Shown here piece by piece: positions 44,522-52,398 of a DNA stretch of 64,000 nt. Source of the DNA: an uncultured Spirochaetota bacterium. Lineage in GTDB: Bacteria; Spirochaetota; Spirochaetia; JAFGXN01. A program made the translations under genes and the position numbers. The stretch is from the NCBI GenBank assembly GCA_944390005.1, contig CALXOJ010000004.1:1-64000 (forward strand). The letters are read 5' to 3'. Position 1 is the stretch's first letter, and each line of letters opens with the position of its first letter. Below the pieces are notes generated by a model, which saw nothing but the letters and a program-made list of their open reading frames with translations, searched no databases and was not told the DNA's origin.

Positions 44522-45458
44522 TCGGATTTTTTTTGCCGTTCTTCTGATTTTTTTTCCGCTGCTGCTTGCGGCTGCCGATTGGCCGGCTGTTCTGAATGAA
44601 TTTGAAAAAGAGGAAAATCCTCAGACGGCGCTGTCGATTTTAACCGAATTTGAAAAAACGGTTTCGGATCCGCAAATTTTGTACGAAATTTTTACCCGAA
44701 AAGCGCATTTGTATGATTTTTTAGGCGATTACCGACAGGCTCAGGAATGTTACGAAAAGGCTTTTTCCGTACGCCCCTCTGAACCCGATTTTAATATGCT
44801 GCTTCATTCTGCCGCGCTTCTGATCGAAACCAATCAGATCGAACGGGCGGAAAATCAGCTTGACATTTGCTTGGCGCGGTGCAGTGATGATGTTCTTCTT
44901 TCTCAAACCTATTTTTACTTTGCTTATGCAGCGTTTTTAAAAGGAGAGGCAAAAACCAGCGCCGCCTGCGTGCAAAAAATTCTCGACATCAACGTTAAAG
45001 ATACTTATGAATCCGTAAAAAATTATTTGCCGTGGATTGCGCTTTTTGCTTCCCGCTATCCGAAAGAATTCGCCGGCATTACGGATCTTCTAAAAACGGC
45101 TGGTTATCCGATTGAACCGGACGATTTTGACTTGCGGCTGCTTTCGCCGGCTCTGATGTTGGCGGAAAACGGGGCAACGGAAAAAGCGGCGGTCGATTTT
45201 CAGGAAGAGAGTGAGAGTCAAAAACCGCAGAAACGGCGGCTGATTGTTGCCGGTTCGTATTCGTTGCCGGAAAATGCGGACGCTGTTCTGAGAGATCTCG
45301 AAATGCAGGGATTATCGGGGAAAATCAGGAAAATTACGCAGAATGGGAAGATTTTTTACCGAATTTACGTTTTGCCGATTGAAGACGATTATGAGAGAAC
45401 TGTTAGTTTTCTTAAAAGCCTCGATATTGAAGCGTTTATTGTCAACGACGTTTATTAA
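44511..45458 (+). CDS. Exported TPR protein with C-terminal SPOR domain
   Basis: The 315-residue protein has a signal peptide (RIFFAVLLIFFPLLLAAA) and tetratricopeptide-like helices over about 30-190 (LYDFLGDYRQAQECYEKAFSV is the clearest). The SPOR-like domain over the last 75 residues includes LIVAGSYSLPENADAVLRDL and IFYRIYVLPIEDDYER. SPOR domains bind denuded glycan strands of septal peptidoglycan, suggesting a periplasmic role in division or cell-wall turnover. Its TAA stop overlaps the TAA of the convergent lipoprotein gene in the sequence TTAA. Confidence 0.78.
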   Translation: MTNNRIFFAVLLIFFPLLLAAADWPAVLNEFEKEENPQTALSILTEFEKTVSDPQILYEIFTRKAHLYDFLGDYRQAQECYEKAFSVRPSEPDFNMLLHSAALLIETNQIERAENQLDICLARCSDDVLLSQTYFYFAYAAFLKGEAKTSAACVQKILDINVKDTYESVKNYLPWIALFASRYPKEFAGITDLLKTAGYPIEPDDFDLRLLSPALMLAENGATEKAAVDFQEESESQKPQKRRLIVAGSYSLPENADAVLRDLEMQGLSGKIRKITQNGKIFYRIYVLPIEDDYERTVSFLKSLDIEAFIVNDVY

Positions 45459-46948
45459 TTGACAGCCGTATCCACAACTTGTTCGTATTGAATCGTCTCC
45501 GCTCCCGGAATAGCGGCTGCACCGTTAACGGTCAATCGAATCGGTGTCAGTCGGATCGATTTTGTCACTCTTCCGTTTTCATTGGTTTCGCTGAAATCGA
45601 TAAGATAATTATCGACGGCGGTGACAGCATAAGTCGGACTGATGGTTTTTAAACACAGGATGGTCTCTTTTTCGCTCAGCGGATAAAGGGAAAAATATCC
45701 CTGCGATGCGGATTCTCCCGAAAAAGCGAATCGATTTCCGTCAAAACGTATCCTGCGGTTCATTTCCGATAGGTAGACGCCGGAAAGCTCCCGCAGAACG
45801 AGCGATTTCGGTTTTTCCGGTGTGAAAATTTCTTCGTCGTCAAGTCGGGTGTAACGCCCCGAAAGCGGAATGTTCTTCTTAAAGGTGACGGAGTTGGAAT
45901 TAACGTCGTAGACATCGATTAAAATTTCATTCGGAGAGAGAACCGTTATTCTCAAAGAGAGAATGATGAATTTGATGTAATCGTTATAACCTTGAATCGT
46001 GAAGCGATTGTAGAGCGATTTGTAAGTCTGTGTCCACGCGTAACTTTCGATTGAATCGTAATCGTAAAGTTCGATTTTTTCGGTTTGCGCGTTCAGAAAC
46101 AGAATCGTATTTGAGTTTTCGAATTTCCAAGCACCGTCAATCATGGCGGCAAATGAATCAGTTGTTTCGCCGATGATTCGCCTCAATGCCGACGGATCAC
46201 GGATGTTGTCGGAAACAGTCGTCTCGCCGCTTTTTTTGTAAACGCCTTCATCTTCATTCCACGAATAAATTTCCTCGATTGTAAAATTCAGGCGGGAGGC
46301 GGCTCGTTTGGCGATGATGGTAAACGGTTCTCCCGGTTCGGTTTTATCGATATATTCCGGGTTGTTTCGCTCTCGTGATTGAATTTCGATCACTCCGGGG
46401 ACGGAAATCGATAGAATCGAACGGTAAAACGGCAGATCCGCTTCGAATTTCGGCGATTCTTCGCAGAACGCATCCAAGGTCGCTTCTCCGGCTGCATTGA
46501 TACCTTGGCAAATCAGATCAAGTTTGAAATTTCCCGTTAAATCGATTGTCTGGACATTGAAATTTTCGGTGACGGTGGCTCTTGTTTTCAGTCGATCGGA
46601 GATGATATAAGAGTTGGAAAGCGGATCGAAGCGGACAATCAACAGTTCGATAAAAGAGGCAACGGTATTTTTTTCTTTAACGATCAGAATCTGTTCTTGG
46701 AATTCGTCGGCGTTAATGTTCTCGGAAATAACGTGAAACAGCGACCATTCGTCGGAAATGTGGACAAACGGTTCGTTTTGCGTTTCGGCGTCTTCGGAAA
46801 TCCAATCGCTTTTGTCCGCTTTTTCGGTCTGTTCTTCGACGTTGAGGGCGGTAAAAAGTCCGTGCGTCGAATTTCGGCGGCATCCCGGGAGAAAGAAAAC
46901 GGTTCCGGCGGTCAGAAGAAGAGTCAAAACGAATAATCGGTTTTTCAC
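45455..46948 (-). CDS. Putative lipoprotein of unknown function
   Basis: The 497-residue protein begins with a lipoprotein signal (MKNRLFVLTLLLTAGTVFFLPGC) whose LPGC is a clear lipobox. The rest is rich in Asp, Glu, Ile and Ser with beta-strand patterns and no recognised motif. I noticed a faint similarity after the Cys with the lipoprotein at 37604 (HGLFTAL against NGIFYAI, then an acidic stretch), perhaps a shared spirochaete family. The frame is open to 46993, but GTG 46948 has GGAGG at six bases and starts the signal peptide. It overlaps the convergent TPR-SPOR gene by four bases. Confidence 0.72.
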   Translation of the reverse strand: MKNRLFVLTLLLTAGTVFFLPGCRRNSTHGLFTALNVEEQTEKADKSDWISEDAETQNEPFVHISDEWSLFHVISENINADEFQEQILIVKEKNTVASFIELLIVRFDPLSNSYIISDRLKTRATVTENFNVQTIDLTGNFKLDLICQGINAAGEATLDAFCEESPKFEADLPFYRSILSISVPGVIEIQSRERNNPEYIDKTEPGEPFTIIAKRAASRLNFTIEEIYSWNEDEGVYKKSGETTVSDNIRDPSALRRIIGETTDSFAAMIDGAWKFENSNTILFLNAQTEKIELYDYDSIESYAWTQTYKSLYNRFTIQGYNDYIKFIILSLRITVLSPNEILIDVYDVNSNSVTFKKNIPLSGRYTRLDDEEIFTPEKPKSLVLRELSGVYLSEMNRRIRFDGNRFAFSGESASQGYFSLYPLSEKETILCLKTISPTYAVTAVDNYLIDFSETNENGRVTKSIRLTPIRLTVNGAAAIPGAETIQYEQVVDTAVN

Positions 46949-46964
46949 GCAAACCTCCGCAATT

Positions 46965-46993
46965 ATGATAAAAGAAACATTCAAGATAATCAA
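46965..46993 (-). promoter_or_regulatory. Promoter of the lipoprotein gene
   Basis: On the minus strand TTGATT (46993-46988), 17-bp spacer, TATCAT (46970-46965). Expected start near 46958; GGAGG (46957-46953) lies right at the 5' end. Confidence 0.5.
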
Positions 46994-47011
46994 GAAGTTG
47001 ACGATTCTTCT

Positions 47012-47040
47012 TTGACTTTTTTTCGTATTTCAGATAGAAT
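47012..47040 (+). promoter_or_regulatory. Promoter for guaB-purA-guaA
   Basis: TTGACT (47012-47017), 17-bp spacer, TAGAAT (47035-47040), then AGGAG and ATG 47059. The leader is only about 12 nt, so no purine riboswitch is possible here. Confidence 0.6.
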
Positions 47041-47058
47041 GTAACATAGGAGTTTTTT

Positions 47059-48498
47059 ATGGAAATTTTCGATGCGTTGAGTTACGATGACGTTCTATTG
47101 GTGCCGGGATATGCCGATTTTCTTCCGTCGGAAGCGGACATCTCTGTACAGCTTTTTGAAAACGTCAGGTTGAATGCGCCTGTTTTGTCCGCAGCTATGG
47201 ATACGGTGACAGAAGAGAATATGGCAATCGCTTTGGCGTTGAACGGCGGCGCCGGCGTTATCCATCGCAATTTGACGCCTGAAGTTCAGGCCAAACAAAT
47301 TTTTGCCGTCAAACGTTTTTTGAATTGGGTTATTGATAATCCGATTACTGTTTCTGATAAAATGACCGTCGGCGATGTGCGGAGGATTATTCAGAAAGAA
47401 GGCGTTTCCGGACTTCCCGTTGTTCAAGACGACGGAACTTTGGTTGGCATTATCACTCACCGCGATATTATGTTTTGCAACGATAACTCCGAAAAAGTCG
47501 TTGACCGCATGACAAAAAACGTGATTGTGGAAGAGGGAGATCCGAGTCCCGAATCGGCTGTCGAAAAATTCCATCAATATAAAATCGAAAAACTGCCCGT
47601 TGTCGATAACGGTCGGCGGCTGACAGGATTGATTACCGTTAAAGATATGGAAAAACACCAAAGTTATCCGAATGCGGCAACGGACAAAAAAGGACGGCTG
47701 ATTGTCGGTGCTGCCGTTTCGCCGATGGACTGGCAGAAGCGGATGCCGCTTTTAACCGAAGCGGGCGTTGACTTTGTCGCTCTTGACGCCGCTCACGGAG
47801 ACAGCCGCAACGTCATCGAAGCCGTAGCTGCCATTAAGAAACGCTACGATATTCCTGTCATAGGAGGCAATGTTGTTACGGCGGAAGGCACTCGCCGACT
47901 GTGCGAAGCCGGCGCCGATGCGGTAAAAGTCGGCGTCGGTCCCGGTTCGATTTGCACGACGCGGATTGTAGCCGGCAGCGGAATGCCGCAGTTCACGGCG
48001 GTTTTGGTCTGTGCTGAAGAGGCCAAAAAGTACAATGTGCCGATTATTGCCGACGGAGGTATTAAATTTTCTGGAGATATTGTCAAGGCAATCGGCGCCG
48101 GGGCTTCCTGCGTCATGCTCGGCAATCTGTTGGCCGGTTTGAAAGAATCGCCGGGAAAAGAGGTGATTTACGAAGGACGGATGTTCAAACAATACCGCGG
48201 TATGGGCTCTATAGGCGCCATCAATGAAGGTTCCGGAGATCGTTATCAGATGAAAGACGGTGATCAGCCCGTCCCCGAAGGAATTGAAGGAAACGTTCCG
48301 TACAAAGGCGAGCTGAAAGACTTTTTGGTTCAGCTGACGACGGGATTGAAGAAAGGTATGGGGTACTGCGGCTGTCGCACGCTCGATCTGCTGAAAAATT
48401 ACCGCCGCTTCGTTAAAATTTCCGGTGCCGGATTGCAGGAAAGTCACGCTCATGACGTTTTAATTACGCAGGAAGCGCCGAATTATTCGCGCAGATAA
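47059..48498 (+). CDS. guaB: Inosine-5'-monophosphate dehydrogenase
   Basis: Oxidises IMP to XMP, the committed step to GMP. The 479-residue protein has the N-terminal barrel start [17 protein letters not shown] and two CBS domains at about 95-200. The catalytic loop GPGSICTTR has Cys299. The flap motif YRGMGSIGA and C-terminal [12 protein letters not shown] follow. The CBS pair suggests regulation by adenine or guanine nucleotides. Followed by purA after 25 bp. Confidence 0.97.
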   Translation: MEIFDALSYDDVLLVPGYADFLPSEADISVQLFENVRLNAPVLSAAMDTVTEENMAIALALNGGAGVIHRNLTPEVQAKQIFAVKRFLNWVIDNPITVSDKMTVGDVRRIIQKEGVSGLPVVQDDGTLVGIITHRDIMFCNDNSEKVVDRMTKNVIVEEGDPSPESAVEKFHQYKIEKLPVVDNGRRLTGLITVKDMEKHQSYPNAATDKKGRLIVGAAVSPMDWQKRMPLLTEAGVDFVALDAAHGDSRNVIEAVAAIKKRYDIPVIGGNVVTAEGTRRLCEAGADAVKVGVGPGSICTTRIVAGSGMPQFTAVLVCAEEAKKYNVPIIADGGIKFSGDIVKAIGAGASCVMLGNLLAGLKESPGKEVIYEGRMFKQYRGMGSIGAINEGSGDRYQMKDGDQPVPEGIEGNVPYKGELKDFLVQLTTGLKKGMGYCGCRTLDLLKNYRRFVKISGAGLQESHAHDVLITQEAPNYSRR

Positions 48499-48523
48499 AC
48501 GATTTCGACGGAGGAGTCTCAAA

Positions 48524-49750
48524 ATGAATTTGGTGATCATCGGCGCTCAGTGGGGCGATGAGGGAAAAGGAAAGATTGTCGACTATTTAGCCGACCGAGC
48601 CGAAAATGTTATTCGCTTTTCAGGCGGTGCCAATGCGGGACATACCATCGTTGCCGGCGGACGCACATACAAACTTCATTTGGTGCCGTCGGGAATGGTT
48701 TATCCGGGTAAGCAATGTCTTTTGGGAGCGGCAATGGTCATCGATCCTGAAGCGCTTTTCAACGAATTGGCGGAACTCGAAACGCAGGGTGTTGACTGGA
48801 AAGGCCGGTTATTCGTTTCCGACCGCGCGCACCTGGTTTTGCCTTCGTATAAAGCGGTTGATAAGGAACAAGACCAAAAACGCCGTTTTCCGATCGGAAC
48901 TACCGGACGCGGAATCGGCATTGCTTACGGACAGAAAGCCAACCGAGACGGTCTGCGCGTCTGCGATTTGTACGACGAAAAGTTTTATTCGCGGCTTACA
49001 GCTGAGGAGAAGGCGTTTTTGGATCCATATAAAGAAAAATTGGCGCCGATGGTTGTCAATGCTGCTTATTGGATGGAAGAGAGAAAAAATTCAATGAATC
49101 TCTTTGAAGGCGCGCAGGGCGCGCTGCTCGATTTGGATTCGGGAACGTACCCGTTTGTCTCTTCCGGATTTTCCTGCGCGGCGGGAGCGTCGGTCGGTGG
49201 CTGCGTCGGTCCTAAAAAGCTCGATAAAATTCTGGGAATTTTTAAAGCGTATCAAACCCGTGTCGGCAACGGACCGTTTCCGACGGAATTTAAAGAGGAG
49301 CGCGACGGCGATTTGGAGACCCTCGTTCGCGAACTGGGACATGAGTACGGCGTCACAACCGGCCGCGCCCGCCGCTGCGGCTATCTCGATCTCACGGCGC
49401 TGCGCTACGCCTGCATTGTCAACGGGATCACCGGATTGGTTTTGACTCACATTGACGTCTACGATGGAATGGATGAGATCCGAGCGTGCGTCGGATACCG
49501 GATTGACGGCAAAGAGACGGCGGAATTTCCGTCGAAAATCACCGACTTGGAAAAGGCCGAGCCGGTGCTCAAAACTTTCAAAGGATGGAAAAAACCGCTG
49601 GGCGGCGTTCGGTCGAAAGCGGAACTTCCGACTGAGTGTCTTGATTATCTGAATTTTATAGAAGAGTTTACCGGTACTCCGATTTCGATTATTTCCGTCG
49701 GACCCGACCGTGATCAAACATTTAATGCGGAGGATCCATGGACAAAATAA
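48524..49750 (+). CDS. purA: Adenylosuccinate synthetase
   Basis: Makes adenylosuccinate from IMP, aspartate and GTP. The 408-residue protein has the P-loop GAQWGDEGKGKIVD (residues 7-20), the FSGGANAGHTIV segment, GTTGRGIGIAYG, the FEGAQGALLDLDSGTYPFVS region and the RARRCGYLDL motif. It competes with the guaB product for IMP, so the two branch enzymes are co-transcribed. GGAG precedes the ATG. The 3' end overlaps guaA by 13 bp. Confidence 0.97.
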   Translation: MNLVIIGAQWGDEGKGKIVDYLADRAENVIRFSGGANAGHTIVAGGRTYKLHLVPSGMVYPGKQCLLGAAMVIDPEALFNELAELETQGVDWKGRLFVSDRAHLVLPSYKAVDKEQDQKRRFPIGTTGRGIGIAYGQKANRDGLRVCDLYDEKFYSRLTAEEKAFLDPYKEKLAPMVVNAAYWMEERKNSMNLFEGAQGALLDLDSGTYPFVSSGFSCAAGASVGGCVGPKKLDKILGIFKAYQTRVGNGPFPTEFKEERDGDLETLVRELGHEYGVTTGRARRCGYLDLTALRYACIVNGITGLVLTHIDVYDGMDEIRACVGYRIDGKETAEFPSKITDLEKAEPVLKTFKGWKKPLGGVRSKAELPTECLDYLNFIEEFTGTPISIISVGPDRDQTFNAEDPWTK

Positions 49751-51285
49751 TTGTTTTGGATTTCGGCAGTCAAACGACGCAGTTGATTGCCCGCCGTATC
49801 CGTGACTTCGGCGTTTACAGCGACGTTCTTCCCGGCGATATTTTGTCCGATGAAGTTCCGAAGGAAAATCTCAAAGGAGTGATCTTTTCGGGATCTCCTT
49901 ATTCGGTTTACGAAGAAGGGGCGCCGATGTTCGATTCGAAGTGGCTCGAAGCAGGACTGCCGATCTTGGGAATTTGTTACGGTTTTCAAAATTTAACCCG
50001 TTTTTTCGGCGGCCGTGTTGAGTCGCTGGAAAAGAAAGAGTATGGGCGCAGCCGTATCGTTTATCGGGAAGAGAATATTCTGTTTGATGGGATTCCGGAG
50101 AATTTCACTTCGTGGATGAGCCACGGTGACAGCATTCAAACGCCGGCGGACGGTTTTCGCGTCATTGCTGACAGCGAACACCACATTGCTGCCGCTTTTC
50201 ATCCCGAAAAACGCATTTGGGGAATCCAGTTCCATCCGGAAGTGACTCACTGCGAATACGGAACGGAAATTTTAAAGAATTTTGTATTAAAAATTTGTTC
50301 CGCTGCCGCTGAATGGTCGATGGAATCGTATTTGGGGACCGTCAGAAAGCAAATTGCCGAAAAAGTCGGTACTCGACCGGTGTTGCTGCTGATTTCCGGC
50401 GGCGTTGATTCTACCGTTGTCGGCGGTCTGCTTTTAAAATCACTGCCGCCTGAACAGGTTCATTTAATGTACATCGACACCGGCATGATGCGGAAAAACG
50501 AATCGGATGAAGTGGCGGCGATTCTGAAGACACTCGGCGCCGTCAATCTTTACCTGATTCACGCCGAAGATCGTTTTTTAGGGGCTTTGAAAGGCGTTAT
50601 CGAACCGGAAAAAAAACGGAAAATCATTGGAGATATGTTTGTCAAAGTCCAGGAAGAGGAGATCGGCAAACTGAATATCGGAGACTATTTTCTGGCCCAA
50701 GGAACGCTCTATACCGATTTAATTGAATCGGGAAAAGGCGTCGGAAAAAAAGCGCAGGTCATTAAAAGTCATCACAATGTGCGCACGCCATTAATCGAAG
50801 CCAAACGCGCCGCCGGTCTGATTATCGAGCCTCTGGATAAACTCTACAAAGACGAAGTGAGAAGTTTAGGAAAATTGGTTGGGATTGCCGATTCCATTCT
50901 CTTTCGTCATCCGTTTCCCGGTCCCGGTCTCGGAGTGCGGATTATGGGAGAGGTGACAAAGGAGCGCTGCGATGTTTTGAGGGAGGCCGACGCTGTTTTC
51001 ATCTCCGAATTAAAACGGCGCAGCCTCTATGACCGTATTTGGCAGGCGTTTTGCGTTTTACTCAGCGATCGAAGCGTCGGTGTGGCGGGAGACGCCCGCA
51101 AATACGGATCGGTTGTTGCTCTGCGCGCGATTGTCAGCAAAGACGGAATGACTGCTGATGTATTTCCGTTTGAGGCGGCGGATTTGCTTGAAATCAGTGC
51201 GCTGATTACCAACAGCGTCAAAGAGGTCGGCCGCGTTGTTTACGACATCACTTCAAAACCGCCGGCAACAATCGAGTGGGAATAG
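49738..51285 (+). CDS. guaA: GMP synthase (glutamine-hydrolysing)
   Basis: Converts XMP to GMP. The 515-residue protein has an N-terminal class I glutamine amidotransferase with nucleophile C80 (GICYG), H166 and E168. The ATP pyrophosphatase loop SGGVDS is at 220-225, and the C-terminal dimer domain has FPGPGLGVRIMGE and the final ITSKPPATIEWE. Length is typical. It closes the guaB-purA-guaA unit; no classical terminator is visible before the polyamine operon. Confidence 0.97.
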   Translation: MDKIIVLDFGSQTTQLIARRIRDFGVYSDVLPGDILSDEVPKENLKGVIFSGSPYSVYEEGAPMFDSKWLEAGLPILGICYGFQNLTRFFGGRVESLEKKEYGRSRIVYREENILFDGIPENFTSWMSHGDSIQTPADGFRVIADSEHHIAAAFHPEKRIWGIQFHPEVTHCEYGTEILKNFVLKICSAAAEWSMESYLGTVRKQIAEKVGTRPVLLLISGGVDSTVVGGLLLKSLPPEQVHLMYIDTGMMRKNESDEVAAILKTLGAVNLYLIHAEDRFLGALKGVIEPEKKRKIIGDMFVKVQEEEIGKLNIGDYFLAQGTLYTDLIESGKGVGKKAQVIKSHHNVRTPLIEAKRAAGLIIEPLDKLYKDEVRSLGKLVGIADSILFRHPFPGPGLGVRIMGEVTKERCDVLREADAVFISELKRRSLYDRIWQAFCVLLSDRSVGVAGDARKYGSVVALRAIVSKDGMTADVFPFEAADLLEISALITNSVKEVGRVVYDITSKPPATIEWE

Positions 51286-51310
51286 GAGGCATTGAGGCGA
51301 TAAAAACCTC

Positions 51311-51339
51311 TTGACAAAAACAGAGAAATCGTTTACTCT
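51311..51339 (+). promoter_or_regulatory. Promoter of the polyamine operon
   Basis: A perfect -35 TTGACA (51311-51316), 17-bp spacer and TACTCT (51334-51339). Expected start near 51346, giving a leader of about 270 nt before speD, far longer than any other leader in the window. Confidence 0.6.
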
Positions 51340-51348
51340 GTTTTTGTC
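51313..51348. promoter_or_regulatory. Perfect 13-bp inverted repeat over the speD promoter
   Basis: GACAAAAACAGAG (51313-51325) and CTCTGTTTTTGTC (51336-51348) are exact reverse complements with a 10-bp gap. The dyad covers part of the -35 box, the spacer and the -10 box, as a repressor operator would. It could alternatively act as a terminator for guaA, although its U-run lies inside the stem. Confidence 0.6.
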
Positions 51349-51618
51349 TATTCGTTTTATCGACGAAGATGACGGACCGACTCTTAGAGAGTTTCAGAGG
51401 CCATACGGACAGCCGGGTCAAATGCCGATTGTGAGGAATCACATTTGATTGCGGAAACGCATCTTTTATAAGCGGCAAGAAATTGCCGTCGGCTTTATGC
51501 CGAGTGTAGGCGATACACGCTTGTGAAACGGTTGATACGGCGAGTCGGTTTTTAATATCGAATTCAACGTTGAATCCCCCCGTCAGGCGTGATTGCGAAA
51601 ATCTTTTCGGAGGGATTT
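51346..51618 (+). ncRNA. Long structured 5' leader of speD, candidate cis-regulatory RNA
   Basis: No protein gene occupies 51286-51618. ACCGACTC (51376-51383) pairs exactly with GAGTCGGT (51542-51549), enclosing about 158 nt, and TTTTT follows. Inside are hairpins TGTGA-GGAA-TCACA (51430-51443), TGCG-GAAA-CGCA (51450-51461) and CGGCAA-GAAA-TTGCCG (51473-51488). Then come TCGGC-TTTAT-GCCGA (51489-51503) and GTGTA-GGCGA-TACAC (51504-51518), the last three directly adjoining. A local hairpin ACTCT-TAG-AGAGT (51380-51392) is incompatible with the long-range helix, as in a switch. I do not recognise the SAM, TPP, FMN, lysine, cobalamin or guanidine riboswitch cores. It could also be a stand-alone small RNA ending at 51553. 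Confidence 0.55.
51573..51617 (+). promoter_or_regulatory. Predicted anti-Shine-Dalgarno pairing at speD
   Basis: AATCCCCCC (51573-51581) can pair with GGAGGGATT (51609-51617), eight of nine positions, covering the speD ribosome-binding site. Its 5' edge overlaps the palindrome ATTCAACGTTGAAT (51562-51575), which could pull bases away and free the site. Confidence 0.5.
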
Positions 51619-52398
51619 ATGCCGGATAAAATGAAACTGCACGGGTTCAACAATTTAACGAAATCGTTGAGCTTTAACATATACGACATCTGTTACGCGA
51701 AAACTGTCAGGGAACAGCAAGATTATATCAAATACATCAACGAACAGTACAACTCCGAACGGCTGACCGACATTCTGATGAAACTCACGGGGATGATCGG
51801 CGCAACGGTTCTCAATATTTCCAAACAAGATTACGAACCGCAAGGGTCGAGCGTCACATTTCTGATTGCCGAAGAGAGCATGGTTAAAAACCGCAGCGGC
51901 GAGACGGTCGTAGCCCATCTCGATAAAAGCCATGTGACGGTGCATACGTATCCGGAATATCACCCCGAGACATCGATTGCCACATTCCGAGTCGATATTG
52001 ATGTGACAACTTGCGGTCAGATTACACCGCTGTCAACTTTGGACTTTCTGATCAATAGCTTTGATTCGGATATTATCACGATCGATTACCGTGTACGCGG
52101 CTTTACCCGCAATCTCGGAGGCGAAAAACTTTTTATTGATCACGCCATCGCCTCAATTCAAAATTACATCAACGGCGACATTCTGCAGAAATACGACGCC
52201 GTCGATATCAACGTCTATCAGGCCAATATTTTTCATACGCGAATGTTGATTAAAGATTTGATTCTTCAAAATTATCTCTTTAATTCGGATGTGTATGAGA
52301 TTGCGCCGAAGGTTCGTCTGGCGATAACGAATACGCTTCGCAGTGAAATGATTGAGATTTTCAGCGGCTGCAACGTTTTTCGCGGAGGACAGAATTGA
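51619..52398 (+). CDS. speD: S-adenosylmethionine decarboxylase (E. coli-type proenzyme)
   Basis: Makes decarboxylated AdoMet, the aminopropyl donor. The 259-residue protein is close to the long class 1A enzyme of E. coli, not the short Bacillus type. It shows LHGFNNLTKSLSFNIYDICY, ISKQDYEPQGSS, and the self-cleavage site AHLDKSHVTVHTYPE, where Ser104 would become the pyruvoyl group. FRVDIDVTTCGQI carries the conserved Cys132. ATG 51619 has GGAGGG five bases upstream; an upstream GTG at 51589 is rejected. It is the first gene of the polyamine operon, and its stop overlaps the TTG start of speA. Confidence 0.95.
   Translation: MPDKMKLHGFNNLTKSLSFNIYDICYAKTVREQQDYIKYINEQYNSERLTDILMKLTGMIGATVLNISKQDYEPQGSSVTFLIAEESMVKNRSGETVVAHLDKSHVTVHTYPEYHPETSIATFRVDIDVTTCGQITPLSTLDFLINSFDSDIITIDYRVRGFTRNLGGEKLFIDHAIASIQNYINGDILQKYDAVDINVYQANIFHTRMLIKDLILQNYLFNSDVYEIAPKVRLAITNTLRSEMIEIFSGCNVFRGGQN

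Noticed and set aside
47041..47058. Purine riboswitch for guaB
   Set aside because: The leader is under 20 nt.
47752..48453. Minus-strand 233-codon frame within guaB
   Set aside because: Antisense shadow of a strongly conserved gene, with atypical low-complexity composition.
51376..51420. SAM-I riboswitch
   Set aside because: Only the CTCTTAGAGAG start is reminiscent; the conserved SAM-I core is missing.
51369..51448. Upstream reading frames in the speD leader (21 and 8 codons, ATG at 51369 and 51422)
   Set aside because: Neither has a convincing ribosome-binding site and both run through predicted hairpins. A polyamine-sensing leader peptide cannot be excluded but is not supported.
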